Shown in pieces: positions 27,041-36,477 of a stretch of DNA of 63,520 nt; within the stretch, counting starts at the first letter, position 1; every line of letters begins with the position of its first letter. The DNA comes from an uncultured Schlesneria sp. Lineage in GTDB: Bacteria; Planctomycetota; Planctomycetia; Planctomycetales; Planctomycetaceae. The notes under the pieces were generated by a model. That model made no database searches. It was given only the letters and a program-made list of their open reading frames with translations, and was not told the DNA's origin. The DNA lies in NCBI GenBank assembly GCA_903840265.1, contig CAIMFH010000168.1, positions 1-63,520 of the forward strand. Reading direction: 5' to 3'. The position numbers were made by a program, and so were the translations under genes.

Positions 27041-27856
27041 ATGTTGCGTCAACGAATGAGCAGATTAGTCGCAGGAGCTTTACTGGCAGCCGGAGCTGTC
27101 GGGGGCACTACTTACTGGCTGGAAGCACGCGAGCCCCTGCGTGTTCCCAACGTCTTTCGAACTGAGGAGAAACCAACCATGCATAGTGGACGAGTCGAAA
27201 AACTACTGAAGAACGATCATGGCGATGTGGATGGCCTGCAATTTGCCGATGGCTTCGATGTGCACTTCCCACCCCATGTGGGCAAACGCGTCGTCGAACT
27301 GATTGAAACAGGCGCGGAAGCGAGTGTCTGGGGACGAAAAGAAACGTTGCCTCGCGGCGAAGTGGTCTTTGAAGCCAGCCGGATCGAAAGTGGAAAAGAG
27401 ACGATTCAAGTAGACCGCCCTCGTCCTCCTGCTGGGCCAGGAGCCGGACCTCGAGGGAGACGCGGAGCGGAGCAACCGATGAATGCGACGGGGACGATTG
27501 CCGATTTCACCGCGAATCATCATGGCGATGTCGATGGCCTGCTACTGGCCGACGATACCGAAGTGAAGTTCCCACCGCACCTGGGTGAACAACTGCAAAG
27601 CATCGTGAAAGTCGGTGATAAGATCGAAATCGAAGGGCGCCGCCACGTCACACCTCACGGCGATATCCATCTGCATGCCGATCAGATCACGGCCCCCGGC
27701 GGTAAGACTTGGAGTCGCGACGAATTCGCCGGTCGTCGGCCTGCTCCTCCCGAACCGACCGTCAATGGTCGCGATCGGGCACCTCAGCCGACCAACGCCG
27801 AGGTCATGAAGGAACTGACTGCGATCCGTCGCATGCTGGAAGATTTGAAGCGATAG
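27041..27856 (+). CDS. Exported protein with duplicated domain
   Basis: A 271-residue protein with one N-terminal hydrophobic segment (LVAGALLAAGAVGGTTYWL), so it is exported or anchored. Two copies of one domain follow, at about 49-116 and 150-217, 101 residues apart: DHGDVDGLQFADGFDVHFPP and HHGDVDGLLLADDTEVKFPP are almost the same. The linker is Pro/Gly/Arg-rich and the tail ends in a helix (MKELTAIRRMLEDLK). Each domain reads like a small beta-barrel (OB-fold-like), but I cannot name the family. ATG 27041 has aggag before it. A response-regulator and kinase pair follows 76 bases later and may be linked. Confidence 0.75.
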   Translation: MLRQRMSRLVAGALLAAGAVGGTTYWLEAREPLRVPNVFRTEEKPTMHSGRVEKLLKNDHGDVDGLQFADGFDVHFPPHVGKRVVELIETGAEASVWGRKETLPRGEVVFEASRIESGKETIQVDRPRPPAGPGAGPRGRRGAEQPMNATGTIADFTANHHGDVDGLLLADDTEVKFPPHLGEQLQSIVKVGDKIEIEGRRHVTPHGDIHLHADQITAPGGKTWSRDEFAGRRPAPPEPTVNGRDRAPQPTNAEVMKELTAIRRMLEDLKR

Positions 27857-27932
27857 GCTGGTTCTGCCATTCTGGTTCGACACCGGCGTCCCGACATTTC
27901 GTCGGGACGCCGGATTTTTGAAAGCGACTGCG

Positions 27933-28586
27933 ATGCGAATACTTGTGATCGAAGATCAAGCCGACTTGCGACGCCTGTTGCAAGGCATCCTCGAAGAAGA
28001 CGGCTATGCCGTGGATGTCGCGGCCGACGGTGCCGACGGATTGGCGAAGGCTCAAGTGTGGCCGTACGATGCGATCGTGCTGGATCTGATGCTGCCGAAA
28101 ATCGATGGGTGGGATGTGCTTGAACAACTGCGCGAGACACATAAAACACCCGTGCTGATCCTTTCGGCGCGAGATGCTCTTGCGGATCGCGTTCTCGGTC
28201 TGGACATTGGTGCCGATGACTATCTCTCGAAGCCGTTTGAACGGCCGGAACTACTGGCTCGACTGCGGGCTCTGATTCGGCGCACCGCCGGACAAGCAAA
28301 ATCAACTCTGACCATCAAAAACCTGCAAGTGGACTTGATCGGTCGCACGATCACTCGCGACGACGAAATCATCACGTTGACGGCTCGGGAATATATGCTG
28401 TTCGAGTATCTGGCTCTGCACCGAGGAAAGGTCGTCACGCGCACCGAACTGTATGATCATCTGTTCGATGAGAACGACGAAACGCTATCGAATCTATTGG
28501 ACGTGTACATTTCGTACCTTCGCAAGAAACTTGGTGCCGATGTGATCGAAACTCGGCGAGGACTGGGCTATGTCATCCCCGAGTGA
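27933..28586 (+). CDS. OmpR-type response regulator
   Basis: A 217-residue regulator. Receiver domain: MRILVIEDQADLRRLL, phosphorylation site D51 in IVLDLMLPKIDGWDV, and LSKPFERPELLARL with the conserved lysine. DNA-binding winged helix at the C-terminus: LTAREYMLFEYLALHRGKVV and LDVYISYLRKKLGADVI end in TRRGLGYVI. ATG 27933 starts at the receiver fold; TTG 27918 is in frame. It overlaps the kinase start by 17 bases, so the two form one operon. The signal is not known. Confidence 0.94.
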   Translation: MRILVIEDQADLRRLLQGILEEDGYAVDVAADGADGLAKAQVWPYDAIVLDLMLPKIDGWDVLEQLRETHKTPVLILSARDALADRVLGLDIGADDYLSKPFERPELLARLRALIRRTAGQAKSTLTIKNLQVDLIGRTITRDDEIITLTAREYMLFEYLALHRGKVVTRTELYDHLFDENDETLSNLLDVYISYLRKKLGADVIETRRGLGYVIPE

Positions 28587-30000
28587 CGCTGGTTCGACAA
28601 CCACTGCTGCTCAACATCAACGCGACTGGTCTCTCCAGAGTTTGTTGATCGCATCGCATGCGGGACTAGTCGCGATCGTTGTGCTGGGTTTCGGCATATC
28701 GCTGTTGGCCATGACAATCCATGCGACGTACCGGCAAGCGGAAGCCGACTTGCTGGGTGCTGCTCAAGTGCTGCTGCAGGATCTCGGAAGTCGGAACGAT
28801 CCTTCAGGGCTGGTGATCTCAGAACTCTACGCCCATCGATTCGGCAAGGCCTCGCGCGATCACGCCTACTATGCTGTGTGGGATGCCTCTGGTCAGATGC
28901 TGGCTTCATCCAAGGCGCTGCCCCCGCACGCCGTGAGATCTGCGACAGTACCGCCAACGCACGGGCCGCGCCCCTTCGTCGCGCGTTCGCAGGGAATTTA
29001 TCTCGATGTCATCGTGGCAACCCCGGACGACGGTCAGTTGTTGATTGGCCGGCCTTTGGCGAAGGAATTCGACGGTTTGGGTTGGACCGCTGCGAGACTT
29101 CTGACTGTGGGACTGATCTGCCTGGTGCTGGGAGGCTGGGGGGCCATCTGGCTGGCCCGCCGCATCGCGAAGCCCATCGAGCGAATGTCCAACACGGCGG
29201 AACGAATCACCAGTCGCAACTTGTCAGAGCGATTGGAAGCCCGGCAAACCCCGCGTGAGATCACTCGACTGGCGATCGTGATCAATACGATGCTGGACGG
29301 CTTGAAGTCGTCCTTCGATCGTCAGGTCCGCTTTACGGCGGATGCCTCGCACGAACTGAGAACCCCGGTGTCGGTGGTCCTGTCGCAAGCGGACTTCACG
29401 CTGTCGCGCGAGCGAACACCGGAACAATATCGCGAGGCACTCGAAACGTGCCTGCAATCGGCTCGTCGGATGAAGAGGTTGGTCGACGACCTGTTGGTCT
29501 TATCGCGAGCCGATTCCGGTTGCCTCAACCTTCGTCACGAGTCAACGGATCTAAGCAGCATCACCGAGCAGGCTGTCCGGTTGCTGCAACCGCTGGCTGA
29601 CAGACGAAACATACGACTGCAAACCGATCTTCATTCGGCACCACTCATCGGAGATGCCGATCGGCTGAGCCAAGTCGTGACCAACCTGGTGACCAATTCG
29701 ATCCAGTACGGCGATATGAACACAACGGTCTGGATTGAAGCCTTCGCCAAACCAGATGCCGCGTTCCTGGTCGTGCGCGATACAGGGCCGGGGATACCGC
29801 TCGCCGATCAGCCCCATCTGTTCGAGCGATTCTACCGCGTCGATCGAGTTCGCACGCAGGAAGAGGAAACGGGAACCGGGCTGGGACTGAGTCTAGTCGC
29901 CGAGATCGTCGCCGCACACGGCGGCACTATCCAAGTGGCGTCGACGGAAGGAACGGGGACGACCATGGCGGTCCAGATCCCGACGAATAGTCATGCCTGA
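28570..30000 (+). CDS. HAMP-domain sensor histidine kinase
   Basis: A 476-residue membrane kinase. Two membrane helices (about 24-50 and 175-197) flank a periplasmic sensor of about 120 residues. HAMP segment: AKPIERMSNTAERITSRNL. HisKA: RFTADASHELRTPVSVVLS with H261. HATPase: LSQVVTNLVTNSIQYG, RDTGPGIPLADQPHLFERF, GTGLGLSLVAEIVAAHGG. It phosphorylates the regulator encoded immediately upstream (17-base overlap). Its signal may relate to the exported double-domain protein before it. Confidence 0.94.
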   Translation: MSSPSDAGSTTTAAQHQRDWSLQSLLIASHAGLVAIVVLGFGISLLAMTIHATYRQAEADLLGAAQVLLQDLGSRNDPSGLVISELYAHRFGKASRDHAYYAVWDASGQMLASSKALPPHAVRSATVPPTHGPRPFVARSQGIYLDVIVATPDDGQLLIGRPLAKEFDGLGWTAARLLTVGLICLVLGGWGAIWLARRIAKPIERMSNTAERITSRNLSERLEARQTPREITRLAIVINTMLDGLKSSFDRQVRFTADASHELRTPVSVVLSQADFTLSRERTPEQYREALETCLQSARRMKRLVDDLLVLSRADSGCLNLRHESTDLSSITEQAVRLLQPLADRRNIRLQTDLHSAPLIGDADRLSQVVTNLVTNSIQYGDMNTTVWIEAFAKPDAAFLVVRDTGPGIPLADQPHLFERFYRVDRVRTQEEETGTGLGLSLVAEIVAAHGGTIQVASTEGTGTTMAVQIPTNSHA

Positions 30001-30038
30001 ATGCCGCTCCGTCCGAGAAGAGAAAACGAAGAATGTGG

Positions 30039-30180
30039 CCACGGATCAACACGGATGAAACACGGATCAGACGAATTCAAATTGAAGAGCGAGCGAGGCA
30101 CTGCGATGACGAATCGCCACTCCTCAAATCCTTCTGATCTCTTTAATTCTTATCCGTGTTTCGTCCGTGTTAATCCGTGG
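30039..30180. repeat. Inverted-repeat element, family B complete copy
   Basis: A 142-bp element with 29-bp terminal inverted repeats: it begins ccacggatcaacacggatga and ends (reverse) in ccacggattaacacggacga, with two mismatches. It lies between the kinase stop at 30000 and the proS stop at 30193. No gene in it. Confidence 0.85.
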
Positions 30181-30192
30181 CTAAAACGCTTC

Positions 30193-31701
30193 TCAGTACG
30201 ACTTGGCAAAGACTCCAACCGTATCGGTGTCATCACCCGAGAAGACGCATTTGCCGGGTGTCCGTGGCTCATCCAGCGGCGTGCAGCGGGCGGTCAGGCG
30301 ATGTTGCTTGAGCCATTCGAACATCTCCGGCCGATCGCAGAAGTGAGCGTAGGCGAAGCCACCTTTGTCCATGGATCCTTCGTCGGAGTCGCCCAGGAAC
30401 GCCAGCAATTCGTCGCGCGAGTTGACTCGGACTGAGTTGGATTTCAACCGCTTATCGGCGGCTTCGAACAGTTCGTTCTGAATCGCCTGCAACTGGCTGG
30501 CAACCGTCGCGACCAGTTGATCGATCGTCTGATTTTCCTTAGCCAGCGTGTTGCGGCGAATGACCGTTGCGGTCCCCGCCTCGATTTCCTTGGGACCCAC
30601 TTCGACTCGGAGCGGGACGCCGTGCTTGACCTGGTACCAGGCGCGATCGCCGAACCGCATGTCGCGATCGTCGATCGTGACGCGGATGGCATCGCCTTCA
30701 TAGCGTTGAGCCTCCAATCGCTTCTTGATCTCCTTGGCGTGCGCGACCACGGTCACGCGTTCGTCGTCGTTCTTGAAGATCGGCACGATCGCCACATGCT
30801 TGGGTGCCAATCGCGGAGGCAGCACCAGGCCGTTGTCATCGCTATGAGTCATGATCAGCGCGCCGATCAGACGCGTCGATACGCCCCAGGAAGTCGTCCA
30901 CGCGAACTTTTCTTGAGTGTCGCGATCCTGGAACTTGATCCCCTGGGCTCGCGCAAAGTTCTGACCCAGGAAGTGCGATGTTCCTGCTTGCAGAGCCTTG
31001 CGGTCCTGCATCATCGCTTCGATTGAGTACGTGGCGACGGCACCCGGGAATCGCTCGCCGCTCGGCTTTTCGCCGCAGATGACCGGCATCGCCATGTATT
31101 CGCGAGCGAACTTTTCGTACACCTTCAGCATGGTGTGCGTTTCTTCGCGGGCTTCTTCCTCAGTGGCGTGAGCCGTATGCCCTTCCTGCCACAGGAACTC
31201 AGCCGTACGCAGGAAGACGCGTGGTCGCATTTCCCAGCGGACGACGTTAGCCCATTGGTTAATCTTGATCGGCAAGTCCCGATACGACTGCACCCACTTG
31301 GCGTAGGTCGCTCCGATAATGGTTTCGCTGGTGGGGCGAACGATCAGCGGTTCTTCGAGCAACCCGTCTGGAACAAGCTTCCCTTCAGCGTTCATCGTCA
31401 AGCGGTGATGTGTGACGACTGCACATTCCTTGGCGAATCCATCGACGTGTTCGGCTTCAGACTGCAGGAAGCTGATCGGGATGAACAGTGGAAAATAGGC
31501 ATTTTCGTGCCCGGTATCCTTGAACATCACGTCCAGCTCTTTGTGCATGTTCTCCCACAAGGCATAGCCCCACGGCTTAATCACCATGCAGCCGCGCACC
31601 GGCGAAACCTCGGCCATGTCGGCCGCTTTCACGATCTGCTGATACCATTCGGCGTAGTTATCTTGACGAGTCGGCGTGATCGCGGTTTTTGGGGCAGCCA
31701 T
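30193..31701 (-). CDS. proS: Prolyl-tRNA synthetase, archaeal/eukaryotic-type (type 3)
   Basis: A 502-residue class II synthetase. Motifs: PLIVRPTSETIIG (motif 1/2 region), RTAEFLWQEGHTAHAT, and the motif 3 region SWGVSTRLIGALIMTHSDDNG. The editing insertion of bacterial-type ProS is absent and the C-terminus ends VGVFAKSY, with a terminal Tyr, which is typical of the type 3 (archaeal-style) enzymes found also in many planctomycetes. It charges tRNA-Pro. The ATG at 31701 is used; an in-frame extension to 31884 runs into a repeat element and is not coding. Confidence 0.95.
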   Translation of the reverse strand: MAAPKTAITPTRQDNYAEWYQQIVKAADMAEVSPVRGCMVIKPWGYALWENMHKELDVMFKDTGHENAYFPLFIPISFLQSEAEHVDGFAKECAVVTHHRLTMNAEGKLVPDGLLEEPLIVRPTSETIIGATYAKWVQSYRDLPIKINQWANVVRWEMRPRVFLRTAEFLWQEGHTAHATEEEAREETHTMLKVYEKFAREYMAMPVICGEKPSGERFPGAVATYSIEAMMQDRKALQAGTSHFLGQNFARAQGIKFQDRDTQEKFAWTTSWGVSTRLIGALIMTHSDDNGLVLPPRLAPKHVAIVPIFKNDDERVTVVAHAKEIKKRLEAQRYEGDAIRVTIDDRDMRFGDRAWYQVKHGVPLRVEVGPKEIEAGTATVIRRNTLAKENQTIDQLVATVASQLQAIQNELFEAADKRLKSNSVRVNSRDELLAFLGDSDEGSMDKGGFAYAHFCDRPEMFEWLKQHRLTARCTPLDEPRTPGKCVFSGDDTDTVGVFAKSY

Positions 31702-31837
31702 AGTGATTTCAATGGGAATGGTTGGTCGGAACATCCATAAACGGCCAAGACCGCAAGAATAGCGGAAAGCGCCAAAGCATTTCAATGTAGGTCGACGAAT
31801 GCCTGAATAACCTTGGCGACAATGGTGAAATAGTCTT

Positions 31838-31897
31838 GGGTGCCACGGACTTGGAGTCCTCGACATGGCCGTGTCTTCGATCAAAGACGCGGCTTGA
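31838..31897. repeat. Inverted-repeat element, family A truncated copy
   Basis: gggtgccacgg (31838-31848) plus acttggagtcctcgacatgg and ccgtgtctt, matching the copies at 2486 and 20165, upstream of proS. The far end has decayed (aagacgcggcttgaacac). Confidence 0.7.
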
Positions 31898-31941
31898 ACA
31901 CTGTCTTTACAGGCAGCACCAGATCGAGGTTCTTTTTCAAT

Positions 31942-32346
31942 TCAAAGGGACTCCAGACACTTCGCCGTCAATATGAATGCAAAGAACAGGATCATGCCAA
32001 TCCACGCGAATCGCCCACGCCCATAGAACCAGCCGTACGCCGAAAAACCCGCTGACAAGAAACCCCAACATCCACATTGCCACACCAAAACATTCACTGG
32101 AGTGATCGCCAGCCGGCTGAGTGACGGAGTGCCTGGATCCACCTGAATCCAGCCATACTTCATGTTGTAGTACGCGATGGTCAACGTCTGCACCAGCATC
32201 CCAATTGATCCAATAACCGAGAAGATTGCCAGAAATGTACCTGGAATAATCCTCCATCGCAGGCGCTGCGGCGTTTGCTGCGAGATCGGATTTGGAGTGT
32301 CGATCTGATCGATGTCTGACATCGAAATCTCGTGCAAGGTGTTCAT
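31942..32346 (-). CDS. Membrane protein of unknown function
   Basis: About 134 residues with three to four hydrophobic stretches (IIPGTFLAIFSVIGSIGMLV, PVNVLVWQCGCWGFLSAGFS, FAWIGMILFFAFILTAKCL). No family recognised. The second ATG at 32322 (MSDIDQIDTP) is a reasonable alternative start. It is separated from proS by the truncated repeat and reads in the same direction. Confidence 0.55.
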   Translation of the reverse strand: MNTLHEISMSDIDQIDTPNPISQQTPQRLRWRIIPGTFLAIFSVIGSIGMLVQTLTIAYYNMKYGWIQVDPGTPSLSRLAITPVNVLVWQCGCWGFLSAGFSAYGWFYGRGRFAWIGMILFFAFILTAKCLESL

Positions 32347-32505
32347 TCGATGCGACTTGGTTCAAAGCTGGCAGCGATTCCAGCTTTGATGCCGCGGTGA
32401 AGCATATCAGTCATGGTCTTGCCGAAATACTGAGTCGTTGTTGATTGATCGACATGCTAAAATCGCCGTGCTGCTCAGCTTCCTCCGTCACTTTGCAGGC
32501 TACTA

Positions 32506-33732
32506 ATGAAACAGATTGTCGCACGAGTTTGCTGTTGGGTTGGAGTTGTCAGTTCTTTGGTGTGGATCAACTACGCGATTGCGGCTGATCGGCCCGAAGT
32601 GGTCGTCACCGATGCGGCTCGGAAGATTCACGCGGCCGGATTTGTCTTCGATGGCCATAATGACCTCCCCTGGATGGTTCGGACCGAAGCAGGGTCGTCA
32701 TTTGATCAGGCTGACCTAGTGAAGCCGCTGGGACCGAAGTTTCACACGGATATCGCACGCCTGCGCTCGGGCAACGTAGGAGCACAATTCTGGTCGGTCT
32801 ATGTCCCGGCCTCGACGAGCAAAGAGGGAAAGGCGTTGCTGCAGACGATCGAGCAAATCGAACTGGTCCGCGCGATGATCAAACGCTACCCCGACGTCTT
32901 CGAGGCGGCTCGCACTGCCGACGATGTGATTCGCATCCAGAAGTCCGGCAAAGTTGCGTCATTGATCGGTGTCGAAGGAGGCCACTGTATCGAAGATTCG
33001 ATCGAAAACTTGCGACGACTGCATGCAATGGGAGCGGGGTACATGACCCTGACGCATTCCGACACGCTCGCCTGGGCCGATGCCGCAACCGACGATCCGA
33101 AGCACAGCGGCCTGACACCGTTCGGTGAAGAAGTCGTGCGGGAAATGAATCGGCTAGGGATGCTGGTCGACCTGTCGCATGTCTCTGACGAAACCATGAA
33201 GGACGCCCTGCGGATCACGACGGCCCCCGTGATCTTCTCGCACTCGTCCGCTCGAACCATCGCCGATCACCCGCGAAACGTGCCCGATGACGTGCTGCAA
33301 CATGTGAAAGCGAACGGCGGTGTGGTGATGATCAACTTCTATCCGGGCTTCATTCATCCCGAATCCGCCAAACGCCGCTCACGCATGTTCCACGTCAGTC
33401 GCGAACTGCGAGCCAAACACAAAGTCGACGCAGAATTCAAACAGGCAGTCAAAGATTGGGAGCGTGAGAATCCCATCCAACAGGGCAGTATCCACGACGT
33501 CTGCGACCACATCGACCACGTCAAGAAGATCGCCGGAGTCGAATCGATCGGCCTGGGCTCCGACTTCGACGGCATTCCGATTGTCCCCAAGCAACTGGAA
33601 GACGTCTCGACGTACCCCGTGATCACGCAAGAACTATTCAATCGAGGCTACACGGCAGACGAGATTCACGGCATCATGAGCGGCAACATTCTGCGAGCGA
33701 TGCGCGGAGCGGAAGCGAAGGCGGCGAAGTAG
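32506..33732 (+). CDS. Membrane dipeptidase (peptidase family M19)
   Basis: A 408-residue exported zinc dipeptidase (renal dipeptidase-like). Signal peptide with VGVVSSLVWINYAIA. Zinc ligands and core are visible: FDGHNDLPW (His/Asp), IGVEGGHCIEDS (Glu), THSDTLAWADA, LVDLSHVSDETM (His), VIFSHSSARTIADH (His) and IGLGSDFDGIP (Asp). It cuts dipeptides, including D-amino-acid-containing ones, in the periplasm. A symporter gene follows 277 bases later; a link in peptide use is possible. Confidence 0.93.
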   Translation: MKQIVARVCCWVGVVSSLVWINYAIAADRPEVVVTDAARKIHAAGFVFDGHNDLPWMVRTEAGSSFDQADLVKPLGPKFHTDIARLRSGNVGAQFWSVYVPASTSKEGKALLQTIEQIELVRAMIKRYPDVFEAARTADDVIRIQKSGKVASLIGVEGGHCIEDSIENLRRLHAMGAGYMTLTHSDTLAWADAATDDPKHSGLTPFGEEVVREMNRLGMLVDLSHVSDETMKDALRITTAPVIFSHSSARTIADHPRNVPDDVLQHVKANGGVVMINFYPGFIHPESAKRRSRMFHVSRELRAKHKVDAEFKQAVKDWERENPIQQGSIHDVCDHIDHVKKIAGVESIGLGSDFDGIPIVPKQLEDVSTYPVITQELFNRGYTADEIHGIMSGNILRAMRGAEAKAAK

Positions 33733-34009
33733 GGGCCGTCGTCTCTAGACTCTGTTCGCGGCACCCCATAGTGGTTGTCGAAGATGGCGTGTCCCGAAGA
33801 CTGCACACGCCCTACTTGAGAGGCCAGGGGCAACGCTCACGTTCAAATTTCTCTCGTCACGCCAGTTCTCTCTCTTTCCGCAAACCCCCAGCATTGGTAA
33901 GCTCCCAACGCCGTAAGTAAGGCAGTGTCGGTGGGCTGGGGAGAATTTGCGGCCTGCCCCGTCGACAATGCGTCCATCACATTGCTTCGTCCTTTCAAAT
34001 CTGTTTGCC

Positions 34010-35653
34010 ATGTCGATCCACCTTGGTCCCGTCGATTACCTCGTCATTGTCTCGTACCTGTGCGCGACGATGGTGATCGGCTTATGGGTGGGGAGCTACG
34101 TACGCAGCGGCTCCGATTTCTTTCTGGCCGGGCGTTCGCTCCCTTGGTGGGCGATCGGGATGTCTCTGGTCGCGACTGATATTGGCGGCACCGATCTAGT
34201 GGGCGTCGGGGGAGACACTTATCGCTACGGCCTGGTGATGGGGAACTTCGAATGGATCGGCTGCGTTCCGGCGATGCTGGTGGCAGGATTCGTGTTCATA
34301 CCGCATCTGTGGCGCTGCCAAGTGACCACGATTCCGGAGTACCTCGAACGGCGATTTAGCTCTTCCCTGCGGACAGTCGTCGCCGCGTGCTGGTTACTGC
34401 TGATGGCCTGCAACTTAGGCGTAATGTTGCTCGCTTCGGCGAAGTTCATGCACACGCTCGCCCAATGGGACATGTCCGTCTCGATCGTGGTGACGGCTCT
34501 GCTGGTCGGGATCTACACCTGGTCAGGCGGCTTGCGAGCCGTCGTCTTCACCGACGTCCTGCAGGGTGTGGTGATGATCGCCGGTTGCCTGATGGTGCTG
34601 ATCCTGGGCATCTACGAGATGGGTGGCTTCGAACCGTTCGTCGATAAAGTGCATGATGCCGTGCATGCGCGACGGCAGCGCGAAAAAGAGGCTCGGCCAC
34701 TCGAAGAGCTTGCTGAAATCGGTGACATCGAGCGATCTCGCGAAAGGCGTTCTGATCGCAAGTCGAATCATTTTTCGCTCGTTCAACCGGTAGACTCGCC
34801 GTCGCCTGGTCCCTGGCCTGCCATCCTGTTCGGCTTGGCTCTAGTCGTCAGTCCCGGTTACTGGATCGGCAATCAAAGCATTGTGCAGCGGTCTTTGGGA
34901 GCGAAGTCCGAATACGAAGCGAAAGCTTCGTACGTGTACGGTGCCTTACTCAAGACCTTAATTCCGTTCATGGTCGCCATTCCGGGCTTAATCGCCTTGG
35001 TCAAGTTTCCCGAACTAGGGCATGGCGAAGCGGATCGAGCCTTGCCGATGCTCGTCGGTTACCTGCTGGGCGAAGGCTGGCGAGGCCTCTTCGTGGCGGC
35101 GTTTCTGGCGGCGTTAATGTCGAGCGTCGATTCGTATTTGAACTCGGCGACTACCATTTACGTGAACGATTTCTACCGGAAGTTCTATCGCCCCCATGCA
35201 GACGAGGGACTGTTGCTCGCGATCGGCCGCTGGACGACCATCGGCTTTGTCTTGTGGGCGGTCTACTTTGCGTTCCAGTTGATGGTCATCCCCGCGGGAC
35301 TGTACACGATCTTCCAGACGATGATGTCATTCATCGTGGGGCCAACGTTGGGAGTGATCCTCTTGGGGATGCTCTCGTCCCGCAATAACGCGGAAGGAGC
35401 CTTGATCGGGTTCATCGGTGGGGTACTCACCTCGATTGGCCTGTTCCTGTTGAACCAGGATTTCGTCGCCGATTGGCTGAACATCGAACCTTTGTTTCGC
35501 ATCGGGCAGGCTTACCTCTACTATTCGATCTGGGCCTTCATCTCGACGATTTTGCTGGCATGGCTGTTCAGCTATTTCGGTAAACCGGACGCTCCTGAAA
35601 AGCGGCGCTATTCGATTTCGGAATGGAAGCCGTTCGAGGAGGCCGCGCCATGA
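34010..35653 (+). CDS. Sodium:solute symporter family transporter
   Basis: A 547-residue protein with about 13 hydrophobic segments. The SSS family pattern is clear: PVDYLVIVSYLCATMVIGLW, FFLAGRSLPWWAIGMSLVAT, DIGGTDLVGVGGDTYRYGL, AAFLAALMSSVDSYLNSA. It couples sodium entry to uptake of a sugar or organic ion. A hydrophilic insert of about 50 residues (ARRQREKEARPLEELAEI and the following charged stretch, ~34665-34800) interrupts the helices. ATG 34010 begins at MSIHLGPVDY; upstream TTG/ATG starts are in frame but unconserved. The next gene starts at its stop (ATGA overlap). Confidence 0.92.
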   Translation: MSIHLGPVDYLVIVSYLCATMVIGLWVGSYVRSGSDFFLAGRSLPWWAIGMSLVATDIGGTDLVGVGGDTYRYGLVMGNFEWIGCVPAMLVAGFVFIPHLWRCQVTTIPEYLERRFSSSLRTVVAACWLLLMACNLGVMLLASAKFMHTLAQWDMSVSIVVTALLVGIYTWSGGLRAVVFTDVLQGVVMIAGCLMVLILGIYEMGGFEPFVDKVHDAVHARRQREKEARPLEELAEIGDIERSRERRSDRKSNHFSLVQPVDSPSPGPWPAILFGLALVVSPGYWIGNQSIVQRSLGAKSEYEAKASYVYGALLKTLIPFMVAIPGLIALVKFPELGHGEADRALPMLVGYLLGEGWRGLFVAAFLAALMSSVDSYLNSATTIYVNDFYRKFYRPHADEGLLLAIGRWTTIGFVLWAVYFAFQLMVIPAGLYTIFQTMMSFIVGPTLGVILLGMLSSRNNAEGALIGFIGGVLTSIGLFLLNQDFVADWLNIEPLFRIGQAYLYYSIWAFISTILLAWLFSYFGKPDAPEKRRYSISEWKPFEEAAP

Positions 35654-35883
35654 CGTTCCTCCACTGGATCGGCGAAACAATCCGCGAACAGCTGTTGCAC
35701 GTCCCCATGTGGGTCGCGCGCTGGCTGTTCATAGGGTTGTTGCTCGTGCTGATGGGCTGGGTCGTGCAACTTCCAGTCGCCGCTGTCACGCCCCCCGGTC
35801 GTCGATCTCAGTGGTATGAAGACCTGCGCATCTGGGCCTGGCTGGCGTTGATGTTTCAAATCGTGATCTACAGCGTTTTCTGA
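35650..35883 (+). CDS. Small membrane protein coupled to the symporter
   Basis: 77 residues, starting MTFLHWIGETIREQLLHVP, with two hydrophobic helices (WLFIGLLLVLMGWVVQLPVA and LRIWAWLALMFQIVIYSVF). Its ATG overlaps the symporter TGA, so the two are translationally coupled. I do not recognise the family; a small partner subunit of the transporter is possible, by position only. Confidence 0.65.
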   Translation: MTFLHWIGETIREQLLHVPMWVARWLFIGLLLVLMGWVVQLPVAAVTPPGRRSQWYEDLRIWAWLALMFQIVIYSVF

Positions 35884-36007
35884 GAGATGAGATTCAGATC
35901 GCCTTTGCCCGAGTCGACGGTCAGCATGCGGTGCAGAACTTTACTCTTCGATGACCTCGCCGTCCCCATGCGGCCAGTCCCTGTTGCGTTGCCTCATCCA
36001 GATGTCT

Positions 36008-36346
36008 TCAACTTCTGTGAGGACTCGAAGTCGTCAGCTGTGTTTCGATCCATCTGAGAAGCGCGGCCTGATCTGATGGGCTCATTCGTTCCCAGATTCG
36101 AATTGGTGCTGCGTAAGGTGCTCCAATTGTTGTGGGCATCGGCAGACGACCAAGCAAAATGTCTTGAAATTCGATTTGAATCGACCGGGTCGCCAGTGAC
36201 CAGGTGTGTTTCAAAATGATGAGGTCATCAGAGTCGACAGGCATGAGACGCTTTCCGATATGGCAGCAACCTTGCCACATATCGGCGGTCGTCGGTTCGA
36301 CCTTTGCCCTGACCGCGCGCCGGACCTCAATTTCTGCTGAAAACAT
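36008..36346 (-). CDS. Hypothetical protein
   Basis: An ATG start and 112 codons on the minus strand with a soluble-looking sequence (IEVRRAVRAKVEPTTADMWQ, IQIEFQDILLGRLPMPTTIG, APIRIWERMSPSDQAALLRW). It fills a stretch that is otherwise empty, between a plus-strand small gene and a minus-strand kinase. No domain recognised and no strong ribosome site seen; it may be a real gene or chance. Confidence 0.35.
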   Translation of the reverse strand: MFSAEIEVRRAVRAKVEPTTADMWQGCCHIGKRLMPVDSDDLIILKHTWSLATRSIQIEFQDILLGRLPMPTTIGAPYAAPIRIWERMSPSDQAALLRWIETQLTTSSPHRS

Positions 36347-36477
36347 CACGAGGCGCGGCGCGTTCAGGCTGTTTTCGTGTAAGTGACTCGTAAGTCATCA
36401 TTTGCGTTCGCGCCAGGCGGTCAACGACTGACCGGCGTGTAGGATTTGAACGACCTCCGTGGTGCAGAAAACGACGG

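Noticed and set aside
31701-31884. 61-residue N-terminal extension of proS
   Set aside because: It translates intergenic sequence and a family A repeat; ProS proteins begin at MAAPKTAIT-like residues.
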